From JBBRWO01 sp964388455 (GTDB lineage Bacteria; Actinomycetota; Coriobacteriia; Anaerosomatales; JAAXUF01), in NCBI GenBank assembly GCA_964388455.1, contig CAYMAN010000025.1, forward strand, positions 1-32,116: DNA of 32,116 nt. The letters are read 5' to 3'. Shown here one piece after another: positions 23,089 through 32,116 of this stretch. Under the pieces are notes generated by a model, which was not told the origin of the DNA, did not search any database, and saw nothing but the letters and a program-made list of their open reading frames with translations. The position numbers were made by a program, and so were the translations under genes. The stretch's first letter is position 1. Every line of letters begins with the position of its first letter.

Positions 23089-23928
23089 ATGGCTATCAGT
23101 TCAATGCTCGTACCGGTCGGTTTGGATGTGCGCGACGAGAAGGTGCTGCGCTATGTATGCGGGCTGTCCGCGCAATCCGTCCGCAAGGTGCTTGTGGTGA
23201 CCGCTGTGGACGCGTCAGGCATGGAGGCGCCGGTGCTCGCCGCGGAGGTCGATCGCGCTCGTGAGCGTCTGAACGCCATGATCGAGATCACTATGCGTGG
23301 CTGCGCCATGGAGATCGAGGCGCGTGTCGTCACGGGTGACAGGATCGACTGCATCCTTGCACTGGCAGAGCAGGCCGACATAGATGTCATCTGCTGCGGG
23401 ACCGAGGGCAAGTCCGTCGTGGATGCGCTCTTCGCAGGCTCGGTGTCCGAGAAGCTCTTCGCCTCCGGCAAGATGCGGACGATGACTGTGCGCTACGAGC
23501 TTCTCGGCGCCATTGAAGATCCCGGCACGCTCTCTCGGGACTTCGCCAAGCGATTGGTGGTGCCGACAGACTTCTCGGCGTCCGCCACTCGCGCCTGGCT
23601 CTCGGCTGTGGAACGACCCTCCGAGGCGATCGAAGTGCTGACCGCGCTTCACGTGTTGCCCGGTTCCGCGACTGAAGCAGACCGCGCCGCCGCCAACGTG
23701 ATGCTCCAAGGCCTCCTCGACATCGCCGAGGAGCATGGCGTCACCGCCCGTGCGGAGATTCGGACCGGTGAGGCGGCTTCCGTCGTACTTGGCTTCCTCA
23801 CCGAGCACGCATCCACCGGCGTGATCACCGGTCAACACGGCCGTGGTCGTCTGCGACAGGTCATGCTCGGAGGGCTTTCGCTCAGGCTATTGCGCGAGGC
23901 GCCGTGCCCGGTGGTCGTCCAGCCGTAG
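23089..23928 (+). CDS. Tandem universal stress protein (two UspA domains)
   Basis: The 279-residue cytoplasmic protein has two UspA-like domains (about 1-137 and 150-279). The first contains an exact nucleotide-binding motif G-x2-G-x9-G-S: Gly104, Gly107 and Gly117-Ser118 (CGTEGKSVVDALFAGSVS). The second has a near match, Gly248, Gly251 and Gly261-Gly262, with Gly instead of Ser/Thr. Usp proteins bind ATP or nucleotides and respond to starvation or stress; the target here is unknown. ATG 23089 follows carA after 9 bases, with GGGGG as binding site. It lies inside the pyrimidine operon between carA and carB, so it should be expressed with them. That link to carbamoyl-phosphate or nucleotide status is inference. 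Confidence 0.92.
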   Translation: MAISSMLVPVGLDVRDEKVLRYVCGLSAQSVRKVLVVTAVDASGMEAPVLAAEVDRARERLNAMIEITMRGCAMEIEARVVTGDRIDCILALAEQADIDVICCGTEGKSVVDALFAGSVSEKLFASGKMRTMTVRYELLGAIEDPGTLSRDFAKRLVVPTDFSASATRAWLSAVERPSEAIEVLTALHVLPGSATEADRAAANVMLQGLLDIAEEHGVTARAEIRTGEAASVVLGFLTEHASTGVITGQHGRGRLRQVMLGGLSLRLLREAPCPVVVQP

Positions 23929-24021
23929 TGCTGAAGCGTCCCGTTGCCGTCGATCGGTGATTCGCCGTACTACCCGTCGCGCCCGCGCGACGCCGCCAGT
24001 AACGAGCACGTAAGGAGCACC

Positions 24022-27278
<3,257 letters not shown>

Positions 27279-27282
<4 letters not shown>

Positions 27283-28094
27283 CGCACGCTGCTGACAGGC
27301 CTGCGCTCGAGCGCGTAACCGTGATTGCCAATGACTCGATCGCCCCCGGCGTCGGGCTCATCGTCTTGCGTGCGCCTCGATGTGCAGCTCTCGTGCGACC
27401 GGGACAGTTCGTTCACCTACGCATCGCCACGGGTGCCGACATCATCTTGCGACGGCCCTTCTCGATTCACCGGGCGTACGCCGACCGAATCGAGATCCTG
27501 TATCAGATACTCGGTACCGGAACGCTCCGCCTCGCCGAGAAGCCGGCCGGCGACGAATCGATGGACCTCGTCGGTCCTCTCGGACACGGCTGGGATATGC
27601 CGGACGGCATTTCTCGCGCACTTCTGGTCGCTGGCGGACTTGGCGCCGCGCCGCTCGGCATGCTCGCCGAGCAGCTCGCGGAGCGTGGCGTCGCAGTCAC
27701 CGTCGCCCAGGGCGCACCGACCGCAGCGCGCCTCGTTGCCCGCGACCTCTTCGAGCGAGTGGCCCGTGCGGTTGAAGTCGCTACGGACGACGGCTCGGCG
27801 GGGGAGCAGGGATTCGTCACCGGCCCTGTTGCCAGGCTGCTTGCCGAGGAATCCTTTGATCTCGTCTACGTGTGTGGTCCGGAAGCGATGCAGCGTGCGA
27901 TCGCAACGCTCGTTTCCGCCGCCAAGACGGAGTGTCAGGTCTCACTTGAGCGTTTGATGGCGTGCGGTATCGGCGCATGCCTCTCCTGCGTCGTCGGTAC
28001 GACTGCGGGCCAGAAGCGCGCCTGCGTCGATGGCCCCGTATTCAATGCCGAGGAGGTGGTCTGGGATGCGTCGGAGACACCGCCGAAGCACTAG
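27279..28094 (+). CDS. pyrK: Dihydroorotate dehydrogenase electron-transfer subunit PyrK
   Basis: PyrK carries FAD and a 2Fe-2S cluster and passes electrons from dihydroorotate oxidation by PyrD to NAD+. The 271-residue protein has a ferredoxin-reductase FAD domain (PGQFVHLRI and RRPFSIHRA), an NAD-binding region (LLVAGGLGAAPLGML), VYVCGPEAM, and the C-terminal cluster ligands Cys229, Cys234, Cys237 and Cys249 (ACGIGACLSC ... ACVDGPVF). I choose GTG 27279, which overlaps the carB stop in GTGA and has GGAG a few bases upstream; longer in-frame extensions lie in carB. Pairing with a class 1B PyrD is expected and observed. Confidence 0.95.
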
Positions 28095-28203
28095 GCCCAT
28101 GATGTCGGCGTACTCGGCGCCCGCAGGCTGCGTGCCCGTGCTCGCCGCAAGACCTGACGATCCGCGTGCATACCTGCTGGTCATGGTGGGTGAGCAGCAA
28201 TGA
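28066..28203 (+). CDS. Possible 45-residue small protein bridging pyrK and pyrD
   Basis: I do not recognise this. An open frame runs from ATG 28066 to the TGA at 28201-28203. It begins inside the end of pyrK, behind a strong AGGAGG (28051-28056) with 9-base spacing, and its stop overlaps the pyrD start in ATGA. The predicted product starts with a basic run (MRRRHRRSTRP) and continues MMSAYSAPAGCVPVLAARP. It has no clear domain. ATG 28099 or 28102 would give a 33-34 residue form. The AGGAGG also encodes Glu-Glu-Val of PyrK, so it may be chance. It could be a translation-coupling leader for pyrD, or noise in the otherwise gene-free 105 bases. Confidence 0.3.
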   Translation: MRRRHRRSTRPMMSAYSAPAGCVPVLAARPDDPRAYLLVMVGEQQ

Positions 28204-29126
28204 GTCTTAACCTCGACTCGAACGTAACCCTTGGTGCATTGCAGCTTCGCAGCCCGGTGGTCACCGCTTCTGGTACGTTCGCTTCAGGCAGAGAGTTTGC
28301 TGACTTCGTCGACCTCTCGCGACTTGGTGCGGTGGTTACCAAGGGCGTCTCGTCGAAGGCCTGGGCCGGTAACGCGAGCCCGCGCATCGCCGAGACGTCG
28401 AGTGGCATGCTGAACTCGATCGGGCTGCAGAACCCTGGCGTTGAGGCGTTCATCGCCAAGGACCTCGCATGGCTCGCCGCACATGCACCATCCACACCCG
28501 TTATTGTGAACGTGAGCGGTCACAGCATCGCGGAGTACGTGTCTGTCATCGAGCGCCTCGAGGACCAGCCGGGCGCGGCGGCGTACGAGGTGAACATCTC
28601 CTGTCCCAACGTCGACGCAGGCGGTATGGCGTTCGGCACCGATTGTGCCGCGGCCGCCGCGGTCACCGCCGCGTGCCGGGCTGTCACAGACAAGACACTC
28701 ATCGTCAAGTTGAGCCCGAACGTCACTGATATCGCCAGTATTGCCGAGAGCGTCGAGGCGGCTGGTGCAGATGGGCTGTCCCTGATCAACACGCTAATGG
28801 GCATGGCGATCGACGCAGACAAGCGTCGCCCACTACTTGCTCGCACGGTCGGCGGACTGTCCGGCCCGGCCATCAAGCCGGTGGCGCTGCGGATGGTGTG
28901 GCAGGTCGCTCAGCGCGTGCATATTCCGATCATCGGCATGGGCGGAATCTCAACGGGCACGGATGCGGTGGAGTTCCTCCTAGCCGGTGCCACCGCCGTC
29001 GCCGTTGGTACCGCGAACTTCGTCGATCCAACATCCACCATGCGTGTGATCGACGGAATCACCGAGTATTGCCATCGGCATGGTGTTACGCGAGTTGCAG
29101 ATCTCATCGGTTCATTGGAGGCCTGA
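28200..29126 (+). CDS. pyrD: Dihydroorotate dehydrogenase, class 1B catalytic subunit PyrD
   Basis: PyrD oxidises dihydroorotate to orotate with FMN. The 308-residue protein shows VTASGTFASG at the N-terminus, GAVVTKGVSSKAWAGN, NSIGLQNPGVE, the catalytic loop EVNISCPNVDAGGM with Cys135 as base (class 1 enzymes use Cys, class 2 use Ser), VKLSPNVTDI, and the FMN phosphate site IIGMGGIST. With PyrK upstream this is the NAD-dependent cytoplasmic type 1B enzyme, which works without a quinone pool. ATG 28200 has GGGTGAG a few bases upstream. GGAGG at its 3' end serves the next small gene. Confidence 0.96.
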   Translation: MSLNLDSNVTLGALQLRSPVVTASGTFASGREFADFVDLSRLGAVVTKGVSSKAWAGNASPRIAETSSGMLNSIGLQNPGVEAFIAKDLAWLAAHAPSTPVIVNVSGHSIAEYVSVIERLEDQPGAAAYEVNISCPNVDAGGMAFGTDCAAAAAVTAACRAVTDKTLIVKLSPNVTDIASIAESVEAAGADGLSLINTLMGMAIDADKRRPLLARTVGGLSGPAIKPVALRMVWQVAQRVHIPIIGMGGISTGTDAVEFLLAGATAVAVGTANFVDPTSTMRVIDGITEYCHRHGVTRVADLIGSLEA

Positions 29127-29127
29127 C

Positions 29128-29364
29128 GTGGCATTCGAGCGCCTGAAACATGCTCTCGACACCTTCGGTGAGCCGCGACCACCGCGGCCGCCGCTGATCC
29201 CGGAGCGCTATCGTATACCGTTCTACCTCACCCTGAGCCTTGTATCGTTTCTCGCGCTCATCTTGCTGGTTTGGTTCGTTCTGATACCCGGGATCCGAGC
29301 TCAGTCCGCAACGCCGACAGAGTCCGCTCCGGCGCCTGCGAGTTCAATCGAGAGGAAGCAGTAA
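29128..29364 (+). CDS. Small single-helix membrane protein in the pyr operon
   Basis: I do not recognise this 78-residue protein. It has a Pro-rich cytoplasmic-looking head with RPPRPPLIPERYRIP (18-32), one strong membrane helix (about 33-54, FYLTLSLVSFLALILLVWFVLI), and a short Pro/Ser/Thr-rich tail. The start GTG 29128 is supported by GGAGG at 29117-29121, spaced 6 bases, and the stop overlaps the pyrF start in TAATG, so it is almost certainly translated. The position between pyrD and pyrF suggests co-expression with pyrimidine synthesis but does not show a role. A membrane anchor or scaffold is one guess; a chance passenger is another. Confidence 0.8.
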   Translation: MAFERLKHALDTFGEPRPPRPPLIPERYRIPFYLTLSLVSFLALILLVWFVLIPGIRAQSATPTESAPAPASSIERKQ

Positions 29365-30071
29365 TGGTTGCCGATAACCGAGTCATAGTGGCTCTCGACT
29401 GCTCCGCCGATGAAGCGATCGCGCTTGCGACGACGCTCCGGGGCAAGGTTCGGTGGGTCAAGATCGGCATGACGTTGTACTACGCCACCGGACCGCGCAT
29501 AGTCGGACAACTCAAGGAGCTCGGTTTCGACGTTTTTCTCGATCTCAAGCTGAACGACATCCCGCACCAGGTGTCCGGTGCCGCGGCCGAGATCGCCAAG
29601 CTCGGCGTCGGGATGTTCACGGTTCACGCCTCGGGCGGCGCCGCGATGATGCGGGCTGCAGTCGAGTCCTCACGGCGTGCTGCCGAGGAGGTCGGGGTTT
29701 CGGCGCCGGCCGTGCTTGCGGTCACCGTGCTCACGAGTACCGACGATGCCGGGCTCGCGGAGGTGGGCGTTCACTCGAACTCGGCCGATCAGGTCTCGTT
29801 GCTCGCACGGCTCGCTGAGGAGGCGGGCGTCGACGGCGTCGTGTGCTCGCCGCAGGAAGCTTCGCTTGTTCGGGGAATCCTTGGGGCTGATGCATTCGTG
29901 GTCACGCCGGGTGTAAGGCCCGGATGGAGCACCCGTGGAGACCAGGCCCGGATCGCCACTCCCGCGGAGGCGCTCGAGTCAGGAGCCAGTCATCTGGTGA
30001 TCGGCCGACCAATCACTGAAGCCCCGGATGCCGCGCAGGCTGTAGCCCGTATCAATACCGAAATCGCTTAG
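29364..30071 (+). CDS. pyrF: Orotidine 5'-phosphate decarboxylase PyrF
   Basis: PyrF decarboxylates OMP to UMP, the last step of the pathway. The 235-residue TIM-barrel protein has VIVALDCSADEA, WVKIGMTLYY, the catalytic motif DLKLNDIP (Asp60, Lys62, Asp65), FTVHASGG and VTPGVRP, followed by GRPIT near the phosphate-binding end. This is the bacterial group 1 type. Its start overlaps the previous stop by one base, with AGAGGAAG upstream. pyrE follows after 13 bases. Confidence 0.96.
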   Translation: MVADNRVIVALDCSADEAIALATTLRGKVRWVKIGMTLYYATGPRIVGQLKELGFDVFLDLKLNDIPHQVSGAAAEIAKLGVGMFTVHASGGAAMMRAAVESSRRAAEEVGVSAPAVLAVTVLTSTDDAGLAEVGVHSNSADQVSLLARLAEEAGVDGVVCSPQEASLVRGILGADAFVVTPGVRPGWSTRGDQARIATPAEALESGASHLVIGRPITEAPDAAQAVARINTEIA

Positions 30072-30084
30072 GGGGAGATCGCTG

Positions 30085-30669
30085 ATGTCACTAACTGACG
30101 ACCAGATACGCGCATCGCTCGTGGAGACCGAGGCGATCAGGGACGGGCACTTCGTCCTGACAAGCGGGCGTCACTCGGCCACGTACGTTCAGTGCGCACG
30201 AGTCCTCGAGGACCCGGCGCTTACCACTCAGCTGGCCAGAACCGCCGTTCGGCGACTACCTGAGGGTCTCGATATCGACCTCGTCGCCGCACCGGCGGTA
30301 GGCGGTCTCATCATAGGGTTCGCTGTCGCGCAGGCTCTCGGGGTCAAGTTCATATTCACGGAACGACAGGCCGGCGCCATGGTACTTCGACGTTCGTTTC
30401 ACGTGCCGGAAGGCGCACGGGTTCTCGTCGTCGAAGACGTCGTTACCACAGGTGGGAGCGTTGGCGAGGTTATTGATCTGGTGCGCGAAGCCGGCGGCGA
30501 AGTGGTCGGTGTCGTCTCTCTGATCGACAGGGGAGGCGTTAAGAAGTTCGAGGCGAAGTTCTGGCCTCTACTTCAACTTGAGGTCGAATCATGGGAGCCC
30601 GATGCGTGTAGCCTCTGCGCCGCTGAGGTGCCAGTGTATTCGCCGGGAAGCAGACGTCTCTCGGAATAG
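30085..30669 (+). CDS. pyrE: Orotate phosphoribosyltransferase PyrE
   Basis: PyrE joins orotate and PRPP to give OMP. The 194-residue protein has HFVLTSGRHSATYVQ at the N-terminus, the FTERQ loop (91-95), and the PRPP-binding motif VLVVEDVVTTGGSV (113-126). A conserved-looking Cys pair at CSLC lies near the C-terminus, where long PyrE forms of archaea and Gram-positives have similar pairs. ATG 30085 has a GGGGGAG site about 5 bases upstream. It closes the six-enzyme UMP pathway, which runs carAB, pyrB, pyrC, pyrD/K, pyrE and pyrF in this single operon. Confidence 0.95.
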   Translation: MSLTDDQIRASLVETEAIRDGHFVLTSGRHSATYVQCARVLEDPALTTQLARTAVRRLPEGLDIDLVAAPAVGGLIIGFAVAQALGVKFIFTERQAGAMVLRRSFHVPEGARVLVVEDVVTTGGSVGEVIDLVREAGGEVVGVVSLIDRGGVKKFEAKFWPLLQLEVESWEPDACSLCAAEVPVYSPGSRRLSE

Positions 30670-30673
30670 GTGC

Positions 30674-30703
30674 TTGTGTATCGTCGCAGCTCAGGCGTAG
30701 CAT
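30674..30703 (+). promoter_or_regulatory. Candidate promoter for mihF
   Basis: TTGTGT (30674-30679) and TAGCAT (30698-30703) are separated by 18 bases. Both hexamers match consensus only partly. A start near 30710 would leave an 89-base leader before mihF that contains an operator-like palindrome. Confidence 0.45.
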
Positions 30704-30726
30704 GGGGACCGATTCATGGTTGTGTG

Positions 30727-30746
30727 TTTGTGGTTGCCGTCACAAA
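30727..30746 (+). promoter_or_regulatory. CRP/FNR-like palindrome in the mihF leader
   Basis: TTTGTG (30727-30732) and CACAAA (30741-30746) are perfect complements 8 bases apart. Read as a regulator site it is TGTGG-N6-TCACA, one base off the TGTGA-N6-TCACA consensus of CRP-family proteins. It lies downstream of the predicted start, a repressor-like position. It could also be an mRNA hairpin. Confidence 0.4.
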
Positions 30747-30798
30747 GGGGGCAGCAGCCACTCAAAGATCTGCCCTGCCTGTGTGACGAGGAGGAACC

Positions 30799-31107
30799 AT
30801 GGCACTTCCGATCCTTTCGCCAGAAGACCGCAAGGCCGCGCTTGAGAAGGCCGCCAAGGCCCGTCAGGCTCGTGCCGCGCTCCGTGCGGACATCAAGAGC
30901 GGCAAGCTCTCTTTTGCCGACGTGATGAAGAAGAGCGACGACTCGGTCGTTGCCCGTATGAAGGTCTCCACGTTGCTCGAGTCACTTCCGGGCTACGGCA
31001 AGGCCAAGGCTCAGAAGATCATGGCCGAGCTCGAGATATCCGAGAGCCGCCGCGTGCAGGGTCTCGGTGCCCGTCAGCGCGAGGCCCTCATGGAGCGCCT
31101 CGGCTGA
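30799..31107 (+). CDS. mihF: Actinobacterial integration host factor mIHF (nucleoid protein)
   Basis: mIHF is a DNA-binding nucleoid protein characteristic of Actinobacteria and unrelated in fold to E. coli IHF. The 102-residue protein begins MALPILSPEDRKAALEKAAKARQARA, then contains KMKVSTLLESLPGYGKAKAQKIMAELEISESRRVQGLGARQREAL, the family core with a helix-two-turn-helix/H2TH-like GYGKAKA segment. ATG 30799 is preceded by AGGAGG at 30789-30794. Strong initiation signals and a separate leader fit an abundant protein. It precedes gmk, a common actinobacterial order. This is one of the better taxonomic markers in the window. Confidence 0.95.
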   Translation: MALPILSPEDRKAALEKAAKARQARAALRADIKSGKLSFADVMKKSDDSVVARMKVSTLLESLPGYGKAKAQKIMAELEISESRRVQGLGARQREALMERLG

Positions 31108-31147
31108 TCGCGCTCCGCGCCCCTCGGATCTGAAAGAGAAAGGCGCG

Positions 31148-31732
31148 GTGGCGTCATCCATGCGTGTCGGTAACCTGTTCATCATCTCCGGGCCTTCTGG
31201 TGCCGGCAAAGGGACGTTGGTCAAAGAGCTCATCACTCGGGTTCCTGACCTATGGGTCTCGGTTTCCGTGACTACGCGCGCCCCTCGACCGGGGGAGGTC
31301 GAGGGGCAGCACTACTTCTTCGTCTCGAGCGAGGAGTTCGACCGCCTGATCGCCGAGGACGGTCTGCTCGAATGGGCGGAGGTACACGGCAATCGGTATG
31401 GCACTCCCCGGGCCGCTGTGGGCAAGCACGTTGCCGCAGGCGATCAGGTAGTGCTTGAGATCGACCCCCAAGGTGCGTTCCAGGTGAAGTCGATGGCCAA
31501 GGACTCGATCCTGGTCTTCATCATGCCGCCCTCGATGGAAGAACTCGAGCGTCGTCTGCAGGGCCGAGGTTCTGAGACAAAAGAGCAGGTCAGCGCGCGT
31601 TTGGAGACTGCCAGACATGAGCTGGAACTTGTCGGAGAGTACGACGATGTGGTACAAAACAATGATGTCCCTGAAGCCGTCGATCAGCTCATAGCCATTA
31701 TCGACGGCCATGCTGGCCAACAGAAAGTCTGA
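31148..31732 (+). CDS. gmk: Guanylate kinase Gmk
   Basis: Gmk phosphorylates GMP to GDP using ATP. The 194-residue protein has the P-loop GPSGAGKGT (15-23), the GMP-binding motif SVTTRAPRPGEVEGQHYFF, LEWAEVHGNRYGTP, and VLEIDPQGAFQVK. I choose GTG 31148, which has AAAGG a few bases upstream, over extensions that overlap mihF; ATG 31160 is a possible start four residues later but is too far from the site. It follows mihF after 40 bases and is adjacent to rpoZ, the usual gmk-rpoZ order. Confidence 0.95.
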   Translation: MASSMRVGNLFIISGPSGAGKGTLVKELITRVPDLWVSVSVTTRAPRPGEVEGQHYFFVSSEEFDRLIAEDGLLEWAEVHGNRYGTPRAAVGKHVAAGDQVVLEIDPQGAFQVKSMAKDSILVFIMPPSMEELERRLQGRGSETKEQVSARLETARHELELVGEYDDVVQNNDVPEAVDQLIAIIDGHAGQQKV

Positions 31733-31736
31733 GGAT

Positions 31737-31988
31737 ATGTCTGTCATCAACCCCCCGATCGATAACCTTCTGTCCAAAGTGGACTCGAAGTACACGCTCT
31801 GCATCATCTCGGCGAAGCGCGCGCGCCAGATTAACGACATGACGCACGGCCTTCGCGACCAGGCGCTTCTCACCATGCCCACGAGCCAGCTCGCCGACAT
31901 GATGAAGCAGAAGCCGCTCTCCAAGGCTCTCGAGGAGATCGCTTCCGGCGACGTGGCGTACGAGCGTGTCAAGGACAGCTACAAGTAG
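31737..31988 (+). CDS. rpoZ: RNA polymerase omega subunit RpoZ
   Basis: Omega helps assemble and stabilise RNA polymerase by binding the beta' subunit. The 83-residue protein has PPIDNLLSKVDSKYTLCIISAKRARQIND, the conserved omega core, and the KPLSKALEEIASGDVAYERV tail. The start is uncertain: ATG 31737 gives MSVINPPID, which fits family N-termini, but its GAGG site is only 2 bases away. ATG 31710 would overlap gmk by 23 bases and has no site. It is translated just after the gmk stop (4 bases). Confidence 0.93.
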   Translation: MSVINPPIDNLLSKVDSKYTLCIISAKRARQINDMTHGLRDQALLTMPTSQLADMMKQKPLSKALEEIASGDVAYERVKDSYK

Positions 31989-32000
31989 TCAGGCGCCTTA

Positions 32001-32116
32001 GTGTTCGAGCGCGTCTGCCTCATTCATTACGCCGAGATCGGCCTCAAGGGCCGCAATCGTGGCGAGTTCGAGCGCCGGCTTCGAGATAACCTCGAGGCGG
32101 CGCTCGTTGGTCTTCC
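32001..32116 (+). CDS. thiI: ThiI-like tRNA 4-thiouridine/thiazole synthase, 5' fragment
   Basis: Only 38 full codons are inside the window, beginning GTG 32001 and open at the right edge. The peptide LIHYAEIGLKGRNRGEFERRLRDNL matches the N-terminal start of ThiI proteins, which carry the ferredoxin-like and THUMP domains and sulfurate tRNA U8 or make thiamine thiazole. The catalytic part is outside the window. The ribosome binding site is weak. It follows rpoZ by 12 bases. Confidence 0.72.
   Translation, partial: MFERVCLIHYAEIGLKGRNRGEFERRLRDNLEAALVGL

Noticed and set aside
23976..23991. GTCGCG/CGCGAC small hairpin before carB
   Set aside because: A 6-bp stem of pure GC alternation is easily expected by chance in this composition; no T-tract or linked site.
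23944..24021. A 26-residue N-terminal extension of CarB from TTG 23944
   Set aside because: ATG 24022 has its own AAGGAG site and gives the standard CarB N-terminus.

Overview
The window is a GC-rich bacterial chromosome segment packed with short-spaced, mostly co-directional genes. Several traits point to an Actinomycetota (actinobacterial) genome. FtsQ is followed directly by FtsZ with no ftsA; SepF, YggT and a DivIVA/Wag31-type protein lie in the same cluster; and an actinobacterial-type integration host factor (mIHF) precedes gmk. The class 1B dihydroorotate dehydrogenase with its PyrK partner, a PyrR RNA attenuator and a terminator-type T-box are more usual in anaerobic lineages, so a Coriobacteriia-like anaerobe is my best inference. 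The taxonomy is inferred from gene content, not from any search.

Layout: (1) 24-5671, cell wall and division block: murG, murC, murB, ftsQ, then ftsZ behind a 174-base structured leader. Two strong hairpins close the block at 5706-5800. (2) 5822-6760, on the minus strand: a DUF4013-like membrane protein with a proline-rich repeat tail. (3) 6876-11996, plus strand: pgeF, phoU (own promoter), yggS, sepF, proC, yggT, divIVA and a DUF167 gene, i.e. the usual division-associated yggS-sepF-proC-yggT-divIVA string. (4) 11997-15221: a promoter and T-box leader followed by ileS. (5) 15265-18844: a DksA/TraR-like zinc-finger gene, lspA, rluD, and a membrane PAS-GAF-PAS protein with no output domain. 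(6) 18864-30669: a complete de novo UMP operon headed by a PyrR-binding attenuator: pyrR, pyrB, pyrC, carA, a universal stress protein gene, carB, pyrK, a possible 45-residue ORF, pyrD, a one-helix membrane protein, pyrF and pyrE. (7) 30674-32116: mihF with a CRP-like palindrome in its leader, gmk, rpoZ, and the start of a thiI-like gene cut by the window edge.

The genes work as three modules: peptidoglycan precursor synthesis and septum assembly; isoleucyl-tRNA supply controlled by uncharged tRNA; and pyrimidine synthesis controlled by PyrR. No tRNA, rRNA, CRISPR, insertion sequence, phage gene or toxin-antitoxin pair is visible. I did not find a clearly new multi-gene system. The best candidates for something undescribed are the structured RNA-like leader of ftsZ, the unexplained passengers in the pyrimidine operon (Usp, the micro-ORF and the membrane peptide), and the DUF4013-like protein beside ftsZ.
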